DNA from: DASRDR01 sp035550795 | Lineage (GTDB): Bacteria > Methylomirabilota > Methylomirabilia > Rokubacteriales > DASRDR01 | Assembly: GCA_035550795.1 (NCBI GenBank) | Contig: DASZOL010000068.1 | Span: 62,001-126,000, forward strand | Direction: 5' to 3' | Length of the DNA stretch: 64,000 nt | In this document: piece after piece, positions 8,783 to 16,566 of the stretch | Layout of the letters: each line of letters starts with the position of its first letter | How positions within the stretch are numbered: the first letter of the stretch is position 1 | Made by a program: the position numbers and the translations under genes | Notes under the pieces: model-generated | The model's input: the letters and a program-made list of their open reading frames with translations, nothing else | The model's database searches: none | Told to the model about the DNA's origin: nothing

Positions 8783-10098
8783 TGGGATTGCCGACCTACG
8801 GGACGATGGGCGTGGACTGGGAGGAGCGCGTCAACTTCGACCGCCTCCGCCACGACAGGCTCGCACGGGTGGCGGCGGCGCTGGCCGGGTCGGAACTGGG
8901 CGCGCTCCTCTGCTTCGACATGTACAACATCCGATATGTCACCAGCACCACCATCGGCGAGTGGGCGCGCGACAAGCTCTCGCGCTTCACGCTCCTCCCC
9001 CGGGGCGACCTGCCGATCATGTGGGACTTCGGGTCGGCCGCGCGCCACCACCAGCTCTACTGCCCGTGGCTCGGTGAGCGCTCGCGCGCCGGCATCTCGC
9101 TCCTCCGGGGCGCGATGACCCCGGAGATGGGCCGGGCGGAGGACCTCGCGCGGAAGGTCAAGGGCGAGCTGGAGGCACGGGGCCTGCACCGGGCGCCGCT
9201 CGGCGTCGACGTGATCGAGCTGCCCGTGCTGGCGGCGCTCCAGAAGGAGGGGCTCCAGGTCGTCGACGGCCAGCAGCTCATGCAGGCGGCGCGTCGCATC
9301 AAGACCCGCGACGAGATCGTCCTCCTCAACAGCGCGGCCATGATGGTGGATGCGGCCTACGAGGAGCTGTATCGGGCGCTGCGGCCCGGGATCCGCGAGA
9401 ACGAACTGGTCGGGATCGCCGCGAAGAAGCTTTACGACCTCGGGTCCGAGGACGTCGAGGCCGTCAACGCCATCGCGGGCGAGCGCTGCAACCCCCACCC
9501 GCACGTCTTCTCGGACCGGGTGCTGCGGCCGGGCGACCCCGCGTACTTCGACATCCTCCACTCGTACATGGGCTACCGGACGTGCTACTACCGGTCGTTC
9601 GCGGTGGGAAGCGCGTCGCCGGCCATGGTCGACGCCTACAAGCGCTGCCGGGAGCTGCTCGACGTCGCGATCTCGATGGTCAAGCCCGGTGTCACGACCG
9701 CCGACATCGTGGCCACGTGGCCGCGCGCGCGGGAGTTTGGCTTCCCCGACGAGGAGGCGTGCTTCGGCCTCCAGTACGGGCATGGCGTGGGACTCTCGAT
9801 CTGGGAGCAGCCCGTCATGAGTCGCCTGGTCTCGCTCGACCACCCGGTGCCGCTCGAGCCCGGCATGGTCTTCGCCCTCGAGAACTTCTGGCCCGCAGCC
9901 GACGGCTGGTCGGCGGCGCGGATCGAGGAGGAAGTCCTGGTCACCGAGACGGGCCACGAGGTGCTGACGCGCTTTCCCGCCGAGACCCTGCTGGTCGCCG
10001 GCACCCGATACTGGACCGCGACGGGGCCGCTGACCGGCACCCGCGAGGCGGATCCCAGGACGTGGCTCTCGCCGCACGGTGGCGGTCAGTCGTCCTGA
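8782..10098 (+). CDS. M24-fold (pita-bread) protein, possibly not a peptidase
   Basis: A 438-residue protein with the two-domain creatinase/prolidase architecture of family M24. Expected metal ligands Asp257 (in YFDILH), His334 (GHGVG), Glu367 (ALENFW) and a Glu near 382 are present. The second Asp, expected 11 residues after the first, is Cys268 (GYRTCYYRSF). A standard dinuclear aminopeptidase site is therefore doubtful. Relatives with this fold include non-peptidases such as creatinase and the DMSP lyase DddP, so hydrolysis or elimination on a small molecule is plausible. The ATG at 8782 shares a base with the previous stop. The location inside a ring-cleavage operon supports a catabolic role, with substrate unknown. 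Confidence 0.85.
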   Translation: MGLPTYGTMGVDWEERVNFDRLRHDRLARVAAALAGSELGALLCFDMYNIRYVTSTTIGEWARDKLSRFTLLPRGDLPIMWDFGSAARHHQLYCPWLGERSRAGISLLRGAMTPEMGRAEDLARKVKGELEARGLHRAPLGVDVIELPVLAALQKEGLQVVDGQQLMQAARRIKTRDEIVLLNSAAMMVDAAYEELYRALRPGIRENELVGIAAKKLYDLGSEDVEAVNAIAGERCNPHPHVFSDRVLRPGDPAYFDILHSYMGYRTCYYRSFAVGSASPAMVDAYKRCRELLDVAISMVKPGVTTADIVATWPRAREFGFPDEEACFGLQYGHGVGLSIWEQPVMSRLVSLDHPVPLEPGMVFALENFWPAADGWSAARIEEEVLVTETGHEVLTRFPAETLLVAGTRYWTATGPLTGTREADPRTWLSPHGGGQSS

Positions 10099-10114
10099 GC
10101 GCAATGGAGGAGTC

Positions 10115-10948
10115 ATGGCCGAGATCGTCGCCGCGGCGCTGACGTCCCACGCCCCGCTCATCACCGGCAAGCCCGAGATCGGGAAGCCCGAGCAGCGGGA
10201 CCGCCTGTATGCGGGCTTCCAGGAGGTCCGCCGGCGCCTCGTCTCCGCCCGCCCGGATCTGATCGTGATGTTCGTGAACGACCACATCCAGAACTTCCCG
10301 TACAGCAACATGCCGGCCTTCTGTGTGGGCCTGGCGGGGAGCTACGAGGCCCCCAGCCCGGGCGGCGCGCGTCTGATGCGGCTCACCCCCCGCACGGTGC
10401 CGGGCGCGCCGGAGTGGGGCATGGCGCTTCTCGAGGGCGGGCTCGCCGCCGGCTTTGACTTCGCGTACTCCTACGAGATCGAGAGCTGGGACGAGCTGTC
10501 GGTGCCTCTGCACTTCCTCCTGCCGGAGGGCGACATCCCCATTGCGCCGGTCTACACCAACTGCGCGGCGCCGCCGCTCCCGACACTCAAGCGCTGTCAC
10601 GACGTGGGGGCGTTTGTGGGCAGCTTCGTCCATTCCCGGCCGACGTCGGAGCGCATCGCCGTGCTGGCCACCGGAGGCGTGTCGCACTGGGTGGGCATGC
10701 CGGAGACTGGCCGGATCAACCCGGAGTGGGACCAGTGGGTGCTGGACCACGTCGCCCGCGCCGACGTGGATGCGCTCCTCCGCCTCACCCCGGCGGAGAT
10801 CGAGCGAGACGGCGGAAACGGGGGACAGGAGATCCGGAACTGGATCGCGCTGCTCGGGGCGGTGCCTGGCTGGAAGGGCGAGGTCCTCGCCTACGAGCCG
10901 GTCCCGGAGTGGATCACGGGGTGCGCGACCGTATGGTTGCACCGATGA
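10115..10948 (+). CDS. LigB-type extradiol ring-cleavage dioxygenase, catalytic subunit
   Basis: A 277-residue class III extradiol dioxygenase. The LigB iron ligands and base can be matched with near-identical spacing: His12 (TSHAPLI), His57 (VNDHIQN), His191 (GGVSHWVG) and Glu239 (GGQEIRNW), against His12, His61, His195 and Glu242 of protocatechuate 4,5-dioxygenase. It should open a catechol-type ring between a hydroxylated and an adjacent carbon. ATG at 10115 follows a GGAGG ribosome-binding site (gcaatggaggagtc). Its stop overlaps the LigA-like start as ATGA. Protocatechuate, gallate or a related diol are candidate substrates; sequence alone does not decide. Confidence 0.9.
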   Translation: MAEIVAAALTSHAPLITGKPEIGKPEQRDRLYAGFQEVRRRLVSARPDLIVMFVNDHIQNFPYSNMPAFCVGLAGSYEAPSPGGARLMRLTPRTVPGAPEWGMALLEGGLAAGFDFAYSYEIESWDELSVPLHFLLPEGDIPIAPVYTNCAAPPLPTLKRCHDVGAFVGSFVHSRPTSERIAVLATGGVSHWVGMPETGRINPEWDQWVLDHVARADVDALLRLTPAEIERDGGNGGQEIRNWIALLGAVPGWKGEVLAYEPVPEWITGCATVWLHR

Positions 10949-11163
10949 ACACGAGGACGTCGTACGGCCTCAACAAGCTCCTGACCGCTCTGGCCCGCCA
11001 GCACGCGACCCGGGAGCGGCTCACCGACGAGGAGCTCGCCGACCACGAGCTCAGCGCGGACGAGCGGGCAGCTCTCCGGGCCGGAGACATCACGGGTCTC
11101 TACCATCTCGGCGCCAATCCCTACCTCATCCGCCGTGTCTTCCGCTCCCGCTTCAAGGTCTGA
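10945..11163 (+). CDS. LigA-like small subunit of extradiol dioxygenase
   Basis: A 72-residue protein resembling the core of the alpha subunit of protocatechuate 4,5-dioxygenase (LigA). It is short, helical and rich in charged residues, with SYGLNKLLTAL near the start and GLYHLGANPYLIRRV near the end. LigA caps the LigB active site. It is only about half the usual LigA length, and the order beta then alpha is the reverse of the Sphingobium ligAB pair. The start at 10945 overlaps the LigB stop (ATGA); an in-frame ATG at 10933 would add four residues. Coupled translation with the catalytic subunit is expected. Confidence 0.75.
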   Translation: MNTRTSYGLNKLLTALARQHATRERLTDEELADHELSADERAALRAGDITGLYHLGANPYLIRRVFRSRFKV

Positions 11164-11176
11164 CGGGGAGCGGCTC

Positions 11177-12283
11177 GTGGACCCGCGGGCCGTCGCGACG
11201 ACCGCTCCGGACCGCGCCGCAGAGGCGTTCTATCGGGAGCTCGAGCGCCACCACCTGGTGGCGCTCTGGAACGTCAACAAGAGCCTCCTGCCGACGGAGC
11301 CGAAGGGCCGCTGCGTCCCGCACCTCTGGCGGTGGGAGACCATGCTGCCGCTGGTGCGGGAAGGCGCGCAGGTCGCGCCGCTCAGCCGGGCGGCCGAGCG
11401 GCGCGTCCTCGGCTTCATCAATCCGGGGCTGCCCGACCGGTTCGGCGCGACCCACACGCTCTGGGCGGGCTTCCAGTACGTGCTTCCCGGCGAGGTGGCG
11501 CCCGCGCACCGGCATTCGCCAGCGGCGATCCGGTTCGTCATCGAGGGTCAGGGCGCCTTCACCACCGTCGAGGGCGACAAGTGCGTGATGGAGCGGGGCG
11601 ACCTCGTGCTGACGCCGCCGTGGACCTGGCACGACCACGGCAATGACAGCGACCGGCCGATGCTCTGGCTCGACGGCCTCGATCTCCCGATGGTCGCCGA
11701 GATGGAGGGGCAGTTCTACGAGCCCTTCGGCGAGGAGGCCCAGCCGATCGGGAAGCCGGTGGGGGATTCCGAGCGCCGGTACGGCGTCGGCCACCTCCGG
11801 CCGACCTGGGACACGTGGACGGCCTCGTTCTCCCCGCTGCTAAACTACAGGTGGGACCGGACGGAGGAGGCGCTCCGCCGCCTCGCGTCAGTGGCGGGGA
11901 GCGCGAACCCCTTCGATGACGTGGCGATGGAATACGTCAATCCGCACACCGGCGGCCCGCTGATGCCGACCATCGCCTGCTGGATCCAGCTGCTCCGCCC
12001 CGGGACGCGTACCAAGGCCCACCGGCAGACCGGCAGCGCGGTGTACCTCGTGTTCGAGGGACAGGGGCAGAGCGTGATCGATGGGCAGCGCTTCGCCTGG
12101 CGGAAGGGCGACCTCTTCGTCGTCCCCACCTGGGCCTGGCACGAGCACGCGAGCGCCGATGGAGAGGCGATTCTCTTCTCGGTGCAGGACACGCCGGTCA
12201 TGAAGGCGCTCGGTCTCCATCGCGAGCAGGCCTACCGGGAGCACGACGGCCACCAGCCCGTCACGCGCATCTTCGAGGGATAG
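11177..12283 (+). CDS. Bicupin dioxygenase, gentisate 1,2-dioxygenase-like
   Basis: A 368-residue two-cupin protein similar to gentisate 1,2-dioxygenase. The first cupin carries the metal-binding pattern HRHSPAAIRFVIEG and later TPPWTWHDHG. A second, degenerate cupin contains KAHRQTGSAVYLVFEGQG and VPTWAWHEH. Members insert dioxygen next to a carboxyl group of gentisate, salicylate or hydroxynaphthoate. GTG at 11177 is preferred because GGGGAG lies seven bases upstream and just after the LigA stop; a GTG at 11135 in the same frame would overlap that gene. It provides a second ring-opening activity in the operon, so the cluster may process two successive or alternative aromatics. Confidence 0.85.
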   Translation: MDPRAVATTAPDRAAEAFYRELERHHLVALWNVNKSLLPTEPKGRCVPHLWRWETMLPLVREGAQVAPLSRAAERRVLGFINPGLPDRFGATHTLWAGFQYVLPGEVAPAHRHSPAAIRFVIEGQGAFTTVEGDKCVMERGDLVLTPPWTWHDHGNDSDRPMLWLDGLDLPMVAEMEGQFYEPFGEEAQPIGKPVGDSERRYGVGHLRPTWDTWTASFSPLLNYRWDRTEEALRRLASVAGSANPFDDVAMEYVNPHTGGPLMPTIACWIQLLRPGTRTKAHRQTGSAVYLVFEGQGQSVIDGQRFAWRKGDLFVVPTWAWHEHASADGEAILFSVQDTPVMKALGLHREQAYREHDGHQPVTRIFEG

Positions 12284-12355
12284 CCGTCTTGCAGGTCGTG
12301 GTCTTCGGTTCTTCTCCTGCGGGGAATCGCGGGCTTTCCCAGTGTGTGGAGCGCG

Positions 12356-12982
12356 ATGCGCGATGCTTCCGGCGGGCGACGGTGCGGTGAGGCCGTGCGG
12401 GCCAGGCGCCGCCGCGTCATGCCGGGAATCCAATGGCTGGTGACGGCCGCCGCGCTCGTGGCGGGGACGGCGCCGATCGCGCGCGCCGAGGAAGGAGTGT
12501 GGCAGGCTCTCCGCGCGCCCGGCGCCGTGCTGGTGGTGCGCCATAGCTTCGCGCCGGGCGGCTTCGATCCGCCCGACTCCCGGCTCGACGACTGCTCGAC
12601 CCAGCGGAACCTCGACGAGAACGGCCAAGCGCAGGCCAGCCGGATGGGCGAGGCGTTCCGGCGGCATGGCATCGCCGTGGGCGCGGTGCTGTCGAGCCCG
12701 CGCTGCCGCTGCCTCGACACGGCCCGCCTGGCCTTCGGGCGCGTGGCGGCGTGGGAGCCCCTGCAGGGCTCGCTCAGCGATGCCGGGCGGCGGCAGCGGC
12801 AGGTGGCCGAGATCCGGGACCGGATCGCCCGGCACCGGAGCGGCCCCCCGCTCGTGCTGGTCACCCACGGAAGCGTCGTCACTGACCTGACCGGCGTCAG
12901 CATCCGAATGGGCGAGTTCGTGGTCCTGGGGCTCGCGGCTGACGGCGGCCACGCGGTCGCGGGTCGCCTGTACGTCGACTGA
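12356..12982 (+). CDS. Exported histidine phosphatase family protein
   Basis: About 208 residues of the histidine phosphatase (phosphoglycerate-mutase-like) superfamily. The catalytic motif is degenerate, LVVRHSFAPGG rather than RHGE, but the second His is present in LVTHGSVV, so the phosphohistidine chemistry is plausible. A signal sequence (WLVTAAALVAGTAPIARA) precedes the domain, placing it in the periplasm. The start is uncertain: ATG 12356 has GGAG just upstream but a long N-region, while GTG 12395 or ATG 12419 give a more ordinary signal peptide. The stop overlaps the probable CTG start of the MATE gene. The substrate is unknown. Confidence 0.75.
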   Translation: MRDASGGRRCGEAVRARRRRVMPGIQWLVTAAALVAGTAPIARAEEGVWQALRAPGAVLVVRHSFAPGGFDPPDSRLDDCSTQRNLDENGQAQASRMGEAFRRHGIAVGAVLSSPRCRCLDTARLAFGRVAAWEPLQGSLSDAGRRQRQVAEIRDRIARHRSGPPLVLVTHGSVVTDLTGVSIRMGEFVVLGLAADGGHAVAGRLYVD

Positions 12983-14340
12983 CGAACGGCCCGGCGATCG
13001 CCCTCGGCATCCTCGCCCAGGCCTGGCCGATCCTGCTCGGCCAGCTCGCCTCGATCGCGTACGGCGTCCTCGACACGATGATGACCGGGCACGCGTCGCC
13101 CGCCGACCTGGCGGCGATGGGCCTGGGCGCGAGCGTGTACTCCAGCGTCTTCATGGGTCTGATGGGCGTGATAACAGCGCTCAACCCCATCATCGCCCAG
13201 CACTACGGCGCGCGCCGCGAGCGGGCGATCGGTCCGAGCTACGTGCAGGGGCTGTGGCTCGCACTGCTCCTGTCAGCGGCCGGCATGCCGCTGCTCGCGT
13301 ATCCGGAGCCCTGGCTCGCCTACATCGACGCCGAGGCGGACGTGAAGGCCCTGGTGACGCCGTACCTGCGGCTACTCAGCGCCGCGCTCCCGGCGGCACT
13401 GCTGTTCCGCGCCACCTATGCGTTCCACGTCGCGGTCTCGCGCCCGAAGGTGATGATGACGGTGCAGGTTGCGGGCCTCGTGCTGAAGGTCGTCCTGAAC
13501 TACGGGCTCATCTTCGGGCGCCTCGGGCTGCCCCGCCTGGGCGTGGTCGGCTGCGGCCTGGCGTCCCTGATCGTCTTCTGGACGCTCTTCCTGCTGGCAT
13601 GGATCCACACGCATCTGGACGCGGGCTACCGGCGCTTCGCCATCGGACCGGCATGGCCGCGCTGGCCGCTCCTGGGAGAGCAGCTCCGCCTCGGGATACC
13701 GATCGGGCTGTCGTATGGGATGGAGTCCACGTCGTTCACCTTCATGACGCTCCTGGCCGCGCGGCTGGGCACCACCGTGATGGGCGGGCATCAGATCATC
13801 TCGAACCTCGCGGCCGTCGCCTTCCAGGTCCCGGTAGCGCTGTCGGTGGCGACGGCGACCATGACCGCCCATGCGATCGGCGCCGGCGACCTCCTGCGGG
13901 CACGCCGTGCCGCATTCACCGGGATCCGCGCTGCCGTGGCGGCGGCGGCCCTCACGTCGGTCACCGTCTGGGTGTTCCGTCGCGGGGTCATCGGACTGTA
14001 CACGGATGATGTCACCGTGGCCGGCGTGGCGCTGTCCCTGCTCGGATTCCTGATCAGCTTCCACACCTTCGACGCTCTGCAGGGGATCACCGCCTTCGTG
14101 CTGCGCGCGTATCGCATCGCCGTGGCGCCGATGGTGATCTACGCCGTGGCGCTGTGGGGCCCGGGCCTGGTCGGCGGGTACCTCGTGGCGTTCCACCCGG
14201 TGCTCGGCGGGCCGCGCGGTGTCGCCGGGCTGTGGCTGATGCAGTCGGTCGCGCTGGGCCTGACCTCGGTGAGCCTGCTCGGGTTCTACGTCTGGGTGCT
14301 CAAGCGGCAGCGGCTCGCCGCGGATCCGGCGTTGCGGTGA
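12979..14340 (+). CDS. MATE family multidrug/metabolite exporter
   Basis: A roughly 450-residue, 12-span antiporter of the MATE family. The first possible ATG is 13078, but in-frame sequence before it (ILAQAWPILLGQLASIAYG, then VLDTMMTGH) is the conserved first transmembrane helix of the family. No ATG, GTG or TTG lies between the in-frame stop at 12940-12942 and 13078. A CTG at 12979 overlaps the preceding stop as CTGA, analogous to the ATGA overlaps elsewhere in the window, so a CTG start giving 453 residues is proposed. It would use a proton or sodium gradient to export cationic compounds. Position after the ring-cleavage genes suggests export of a toxic aromatic or intermediate. Confidence 0.82.
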   Translation: MTNGPAIALGILAQAWPILLGQLASIAYGVLDTMMTGHASPADLAAMGLGASVYSSVFMGLMGVITALNPIIAQHYGARRERAIGPSYVQGLWLALLLSAAGMPLLAYPEPWLAYIDAEADVKALVTPYLRLLSAALPAALLFRATYAFHVAVSRPKVMMTVQVAGLVLKVVLNYGLIFGRLGLPRLGVVGCGLASLIVFWTLFLLAWIHTHLDAGYRRFAIGPAWPRWPLLGEQLRLGIPIGLSYGMESTSFTFMTLLAARLGTTVMGGHQIISNLAAVAFQVPVALSVATATMTAHAIGAGDLLRARRAAFTGIRAAVAAAALTSVTVWVFRRGVIGLYTDDVTVAGVALSLLGFLISFHTFDALQGITAFVLRAYRIAVAPMVIYAVALWGPGLVGGYLVAFHPVLGGPRGVAGLWLMQSVALGLTSVSLLGFYVWVLKRQRLAADPALR

Positions 14341-14552
14341 CGGGGCCGGCGGACCTGCGGAAGGAGGCGGGCGGGACGCGCTCTCCGCGGATCACGGCTC
14401 CGGTGCGGGCCTCCGCGTCGGGCCGGGACGGCCGAGCGCGTCGCGTTGTCAGACACCGCGGACACGTAGTCAGGGGCGGGCCATGATGCTGCGGGCCAAG
14501 TGTCGGTACAGAGGAACCACACGCGATACGGCCGCCCCCGGCCGGCGGGGTC

Positions 14553-15074
14553 TCAGCCATCCGTCCCGGCGCCCAGAAGCTTCTCGACGATGACGCAGTC
14601 GCGCCACTGCCCGTCGAGCTGACCGTGACGGCGATACACGCCGACGACGCGGAAGCCGGCACGCTCGTGAAGGGCCAGGCTGGCGGTGTTCTCCGGGAAG
14701 ATCCGGGAGACGAGCTTCCAGAATCCGCGCGCCTGGCACTCCGCGGCGAGCGCGTCGAGCGCGGCCCGCCCGGCCCCGACGCCCCGGGCGCGACGAGCCA
14801 CGTACACCGAGTGCTCGGCGACGCCCGCGTACGCCGGCCGTGCCCGGTAGGCGCCGGCGCTCGCCCACGCGACGACCTGGCCGTCCATCTCGACCACGAC
14901 GGTCGGGTAGCGGTCGGCCTTGCTGGCCAGTTGGGCCTCCACGTCCCGGGCCGACCGCACCGCGGTCTCGAAGGTGGCGATCCGCTCCGCGATCCCCTGG
15001 TTGTAGATGTCCGCGATCGCGGGGGCGTCGGATCCCGTCGCGAGTCGCACGCGGAGCGCCGGCCGGTCGGCCAT
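14553..15074 (-). CDS. GNAT acetyltransferase, ArsN/phosphinothricin-acetyltransferase-like
   Basis: A 173-residue GNAT of the phosphinothricin acetyltransferase type. It shows IADIYNQGIAERIATFET near the N-terminus, the acetyl-CoA loop RARGVGAGRAAL and LHERAGFRVVGVYRRHG at the end. In arsenic operons this family includes ArsN1, which acetylates the arsenic antibiotic arsinothricin, and this gene follows arsR and arsM on the same strand. The ATG at 15074 is chosen because the sequence before it is an aquaporin relic, not GNAT. The frame is open back into that relic, so a fusion protein starting at 15299 is possible. Generic amino-acid N-acetylation is the alternative. Confidence 0.8.
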   Translation of the reverse strand: MADRPALRVRLATGSDAPAIADIYNQGIAERIATFETAVRSARDVEAQLASKADRYPTVVVEMDGQVVAWASAGAYRARPAYAGVAEHSVYVARRARGVGAGRAALDALAAECQARGFWKLVSRIFPENTASLALHERAGFRVVGVYRRHGQLDGQWRDCVIVEKLLGAGTDG

Positions 15075-15299
15075 CAGTCGCTCGGCTGCGGATTGAGAGG
15101 GGCCCCCGGAGATCGGCCCGAGCGCGAGGATCAGCGCGACCAGAGCGGCCGTGGTCGCGGCGGTGTTGGCGAGCGGCGTCGGGGCGACGCGTCCGGCGGC
15201 GAGACGCTCGCCGATGATGCCGGAGCCCACCACCGCCGCCCGCAGGAGGGTGGTGCCGAGGCCCTCCGCGACCAAAGCTCGAGCACGGGTTCTCGGCAC
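15075..15299 (-). pseudogene. N-terminal fragment of an aquaporin/glycerol facilitator (AqpS-like)
   Basis: From a GTG at 15299, 19 bases after the arsM stop, about 65 residues resemble the first two membrane helices of MIP channels: AEGLGTTLLRAAVVGSGI, then ALVALILALGPISG. In intact aquaporins GPISG is followed by the first pore loop with its NPA motif. Here it runs instead into unrelated GPSQSAAERL and directly, in frame, into the acetyltransferase. AqpS channels in ars operons export As(III) formed from arsenate. A deletion from the NPA loop to near the start of the next gene is the simplest explanation. It could still be translated as an N-terminal membrane anchor of the acetyltransferase. 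Confidence 0.72.
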
Positions 15300-15318
15300 C
15301 CCGACGGCTGCCGAGCCG

Positions 15319-16143
15319 TCAGGCGCCCGGTTTCCGGGCGCGCACGAAGGCGCTCCGGAACTTGCCGTCCACCTGCGCGGCGATGGCGTCGACGTCCAGT
15401 CCGGCACCGGACAGGAACTCGCGGGCATCCTCCGCCCGGTAGACTCGCGTGGGCTCGATGTCGATCCCGTGGAAGCCGGCCCTGGCCAGCTTTTCCCGGT
15501 ACTCGCTCTCTTCCAGCGCGCCGGCGACGCAGCCGATCCAGAGCTCGACGCTCCGCCGGATGGCGGCCGGCACCTCGCCTCGTACCACCACGTCGGAGAC
15601 GGCGAACCGCCCGCCGGGCTTGAGCACGCGGAAGGCTTCGGCGAGAACGCGGTCCTTGTCGGCCGAGAGGTTGATGACGCAGTTGGAGATGACCACGTCC
15701 ACGCTGTCGTCGGGCAGGGGGATCGCCTCGATCGCGCCCTTGAGGAACTCGACGTTCGACGCGCCGGCCTTTCGCTGGTTTTCGCGAGCCAGGGCGAGCA
15801 TCTCGTCAGTCATGTCGAGGCCGTAGGCTTTGCCCGCCGACCCGACCCGCTGGGCGGAGAGCAGGACGTCGATGCCGCCGCCGGAGCCGAGGTCCAGCAC
15901 CACCTCACCGGGGCGCAGCTCGGCCAGCGCCGTCGGGTTCCCGCAGCCGAGCGAGGCGCGCACGGCCTCCGCCGGCAGGGCCGTCGTCTCCTCCGCCGCG
16001 TACAGGTTCCCCGTCACGGGATCGCAGCCGCTACGGGACGACACCGTCCCGCAGCACCCGCCCTCGCCCTTCACGACCCGGAGCGCCGCCTGGGCGTACT
16101 TGTCGCGGACGATCTCGGTGATGTTCGGCTCACTCACTGGCAT
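15319..16143 (-). CDS. arsM: Arsenite S-adenosylmethionine methyltransferase
   Basis: A 274-residue ArsM. The SAM-binding motif VVLDLGSGGGIDVLLSA is at about 81-97. Cysteines at Cys67 (LGCGNP), Cys155 (SNCVINL) and Cys205 (WIGCVAGAL) match the three conserved As(III)-binding cysteines of the family. Extra cysteines occur at 30, 31 and 40. It methylates arsenite to mono-, di- and trimethylarsenicals in the cytoplasm, giving detoxification and volatilisation. ATG at 16143 follows a strong GGAGGGGG site. It is the second gene after arsR, and a second ArsR-like dyad in the arsR-arsM gap suggests additional local control. Confidence 0.94.
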   Translation of the reverse strand: MPVSEPNITEIVRDKYAQAALRVVKGEGGCCGTVSSRSGCDPVTGNLYAAEETTALPAEAVRASLGCGNPTALAELRPGEVVLDLGSGGGIDVLLSAQRVGSAGKAYGLDMTDEMLALARENQRKAGASNVEFLKGAIEAIPLPDDSVDVVISNCVINLSADKDRVLAEAFRVLKPGGRFAVSDVVVRGEVPAAIRRSVELWIGCVAGALEESEYREKLARAGFHGIDIEPTRVYRAEDAREFLSGAGLDVDAIAAQVDGKFRSAFVRARKPGA

Positions 16144-16194
16144 GTCCCCCTCCGTGCGGCTGTTGCGCGTCTTACGTCTTGTGGAGCGCACGGT

Positions 16195-16210
16195 ATCAAG
16201 ATTGGTCGAT
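16195..16210. promoter_or_regulatory. Second ArsR-like dyad before arsM
   Basis: ATCAA, six bases, then TCGAT at 16195-16210, with the same spacing as the perfect ATCAA-N6-TTGAT dyad before arsR and one mismatch in the right half. It lies between arsR and arsM. Binding would add autoregulation at arsM or attenuate readthrough. Confidence 0.5.
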
Positions 16211-16224
16211 GGGTCGTGGGCAAA

Positions 16225-16566
16225 TCACCCGCAGCACCGGGAGGCGATCCTGAGTCCACGGCCTCTCGGAGCCCCGATGGCTCCCACGACGTCGCGAAGC
16301 TCGTCGACCGCGTCCGGCCGGAGGGTGTAGTAGATCCATCTGCCCTGACGGCGGTCGGTCACCAGCCCGGCGTCCTTCAGCGTCTTCAGGTGGAAGGACA
16401 ACCGCGACTGGCCGGCCTCGAGAGCATCCGTTAGGTCACAGACGCACTGCTCGCCGTCGGCGAGTTGCTCCACGATCCTGAGCCGCGTCTCGTCGGCCAG
16501 GGCATGGAAGAGGCGGGCGATGCGCCGTCCGTCACGGGCGGTCGAGGTCCCCACGGCATTCATCAT
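16225..16566 (-). CDS. arsR: Arsenic-responsive repressor
   Basis: A winged-helix ArsR/SmtB repressor of up to 113 residues. The core HALADETRLRIVEQL and the recognition region SRLSFHLKTLKDAGLV are typical. Two cysteines in the DNA-binding helix (EQCVCDL, Cys41 and Cys43) match the As(III)-sensing site of ArsR, and a terminal CysCys pair (SRCCG) may supply a third ligand. As(III) binding would release the operator and induce arsM and the genes after it. The outermost start at 16566 is given, but the predicted -10 element covers that ATGATG. A GTG at 16554, near the expected transcription start, may be the real, leaderless start (109 residues). Confidence 0.9.
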   Translation of the reverse strand: MMNAVGTSTARDGRRIARLFHALADETRLRIVEQLADGEQCVCDLTDALEAGQSRLSFHLKTLKDAGLVTDRRQGRWIYYTLRPDAVDELRDVVGAIGAPRGRGLRIASRCCG

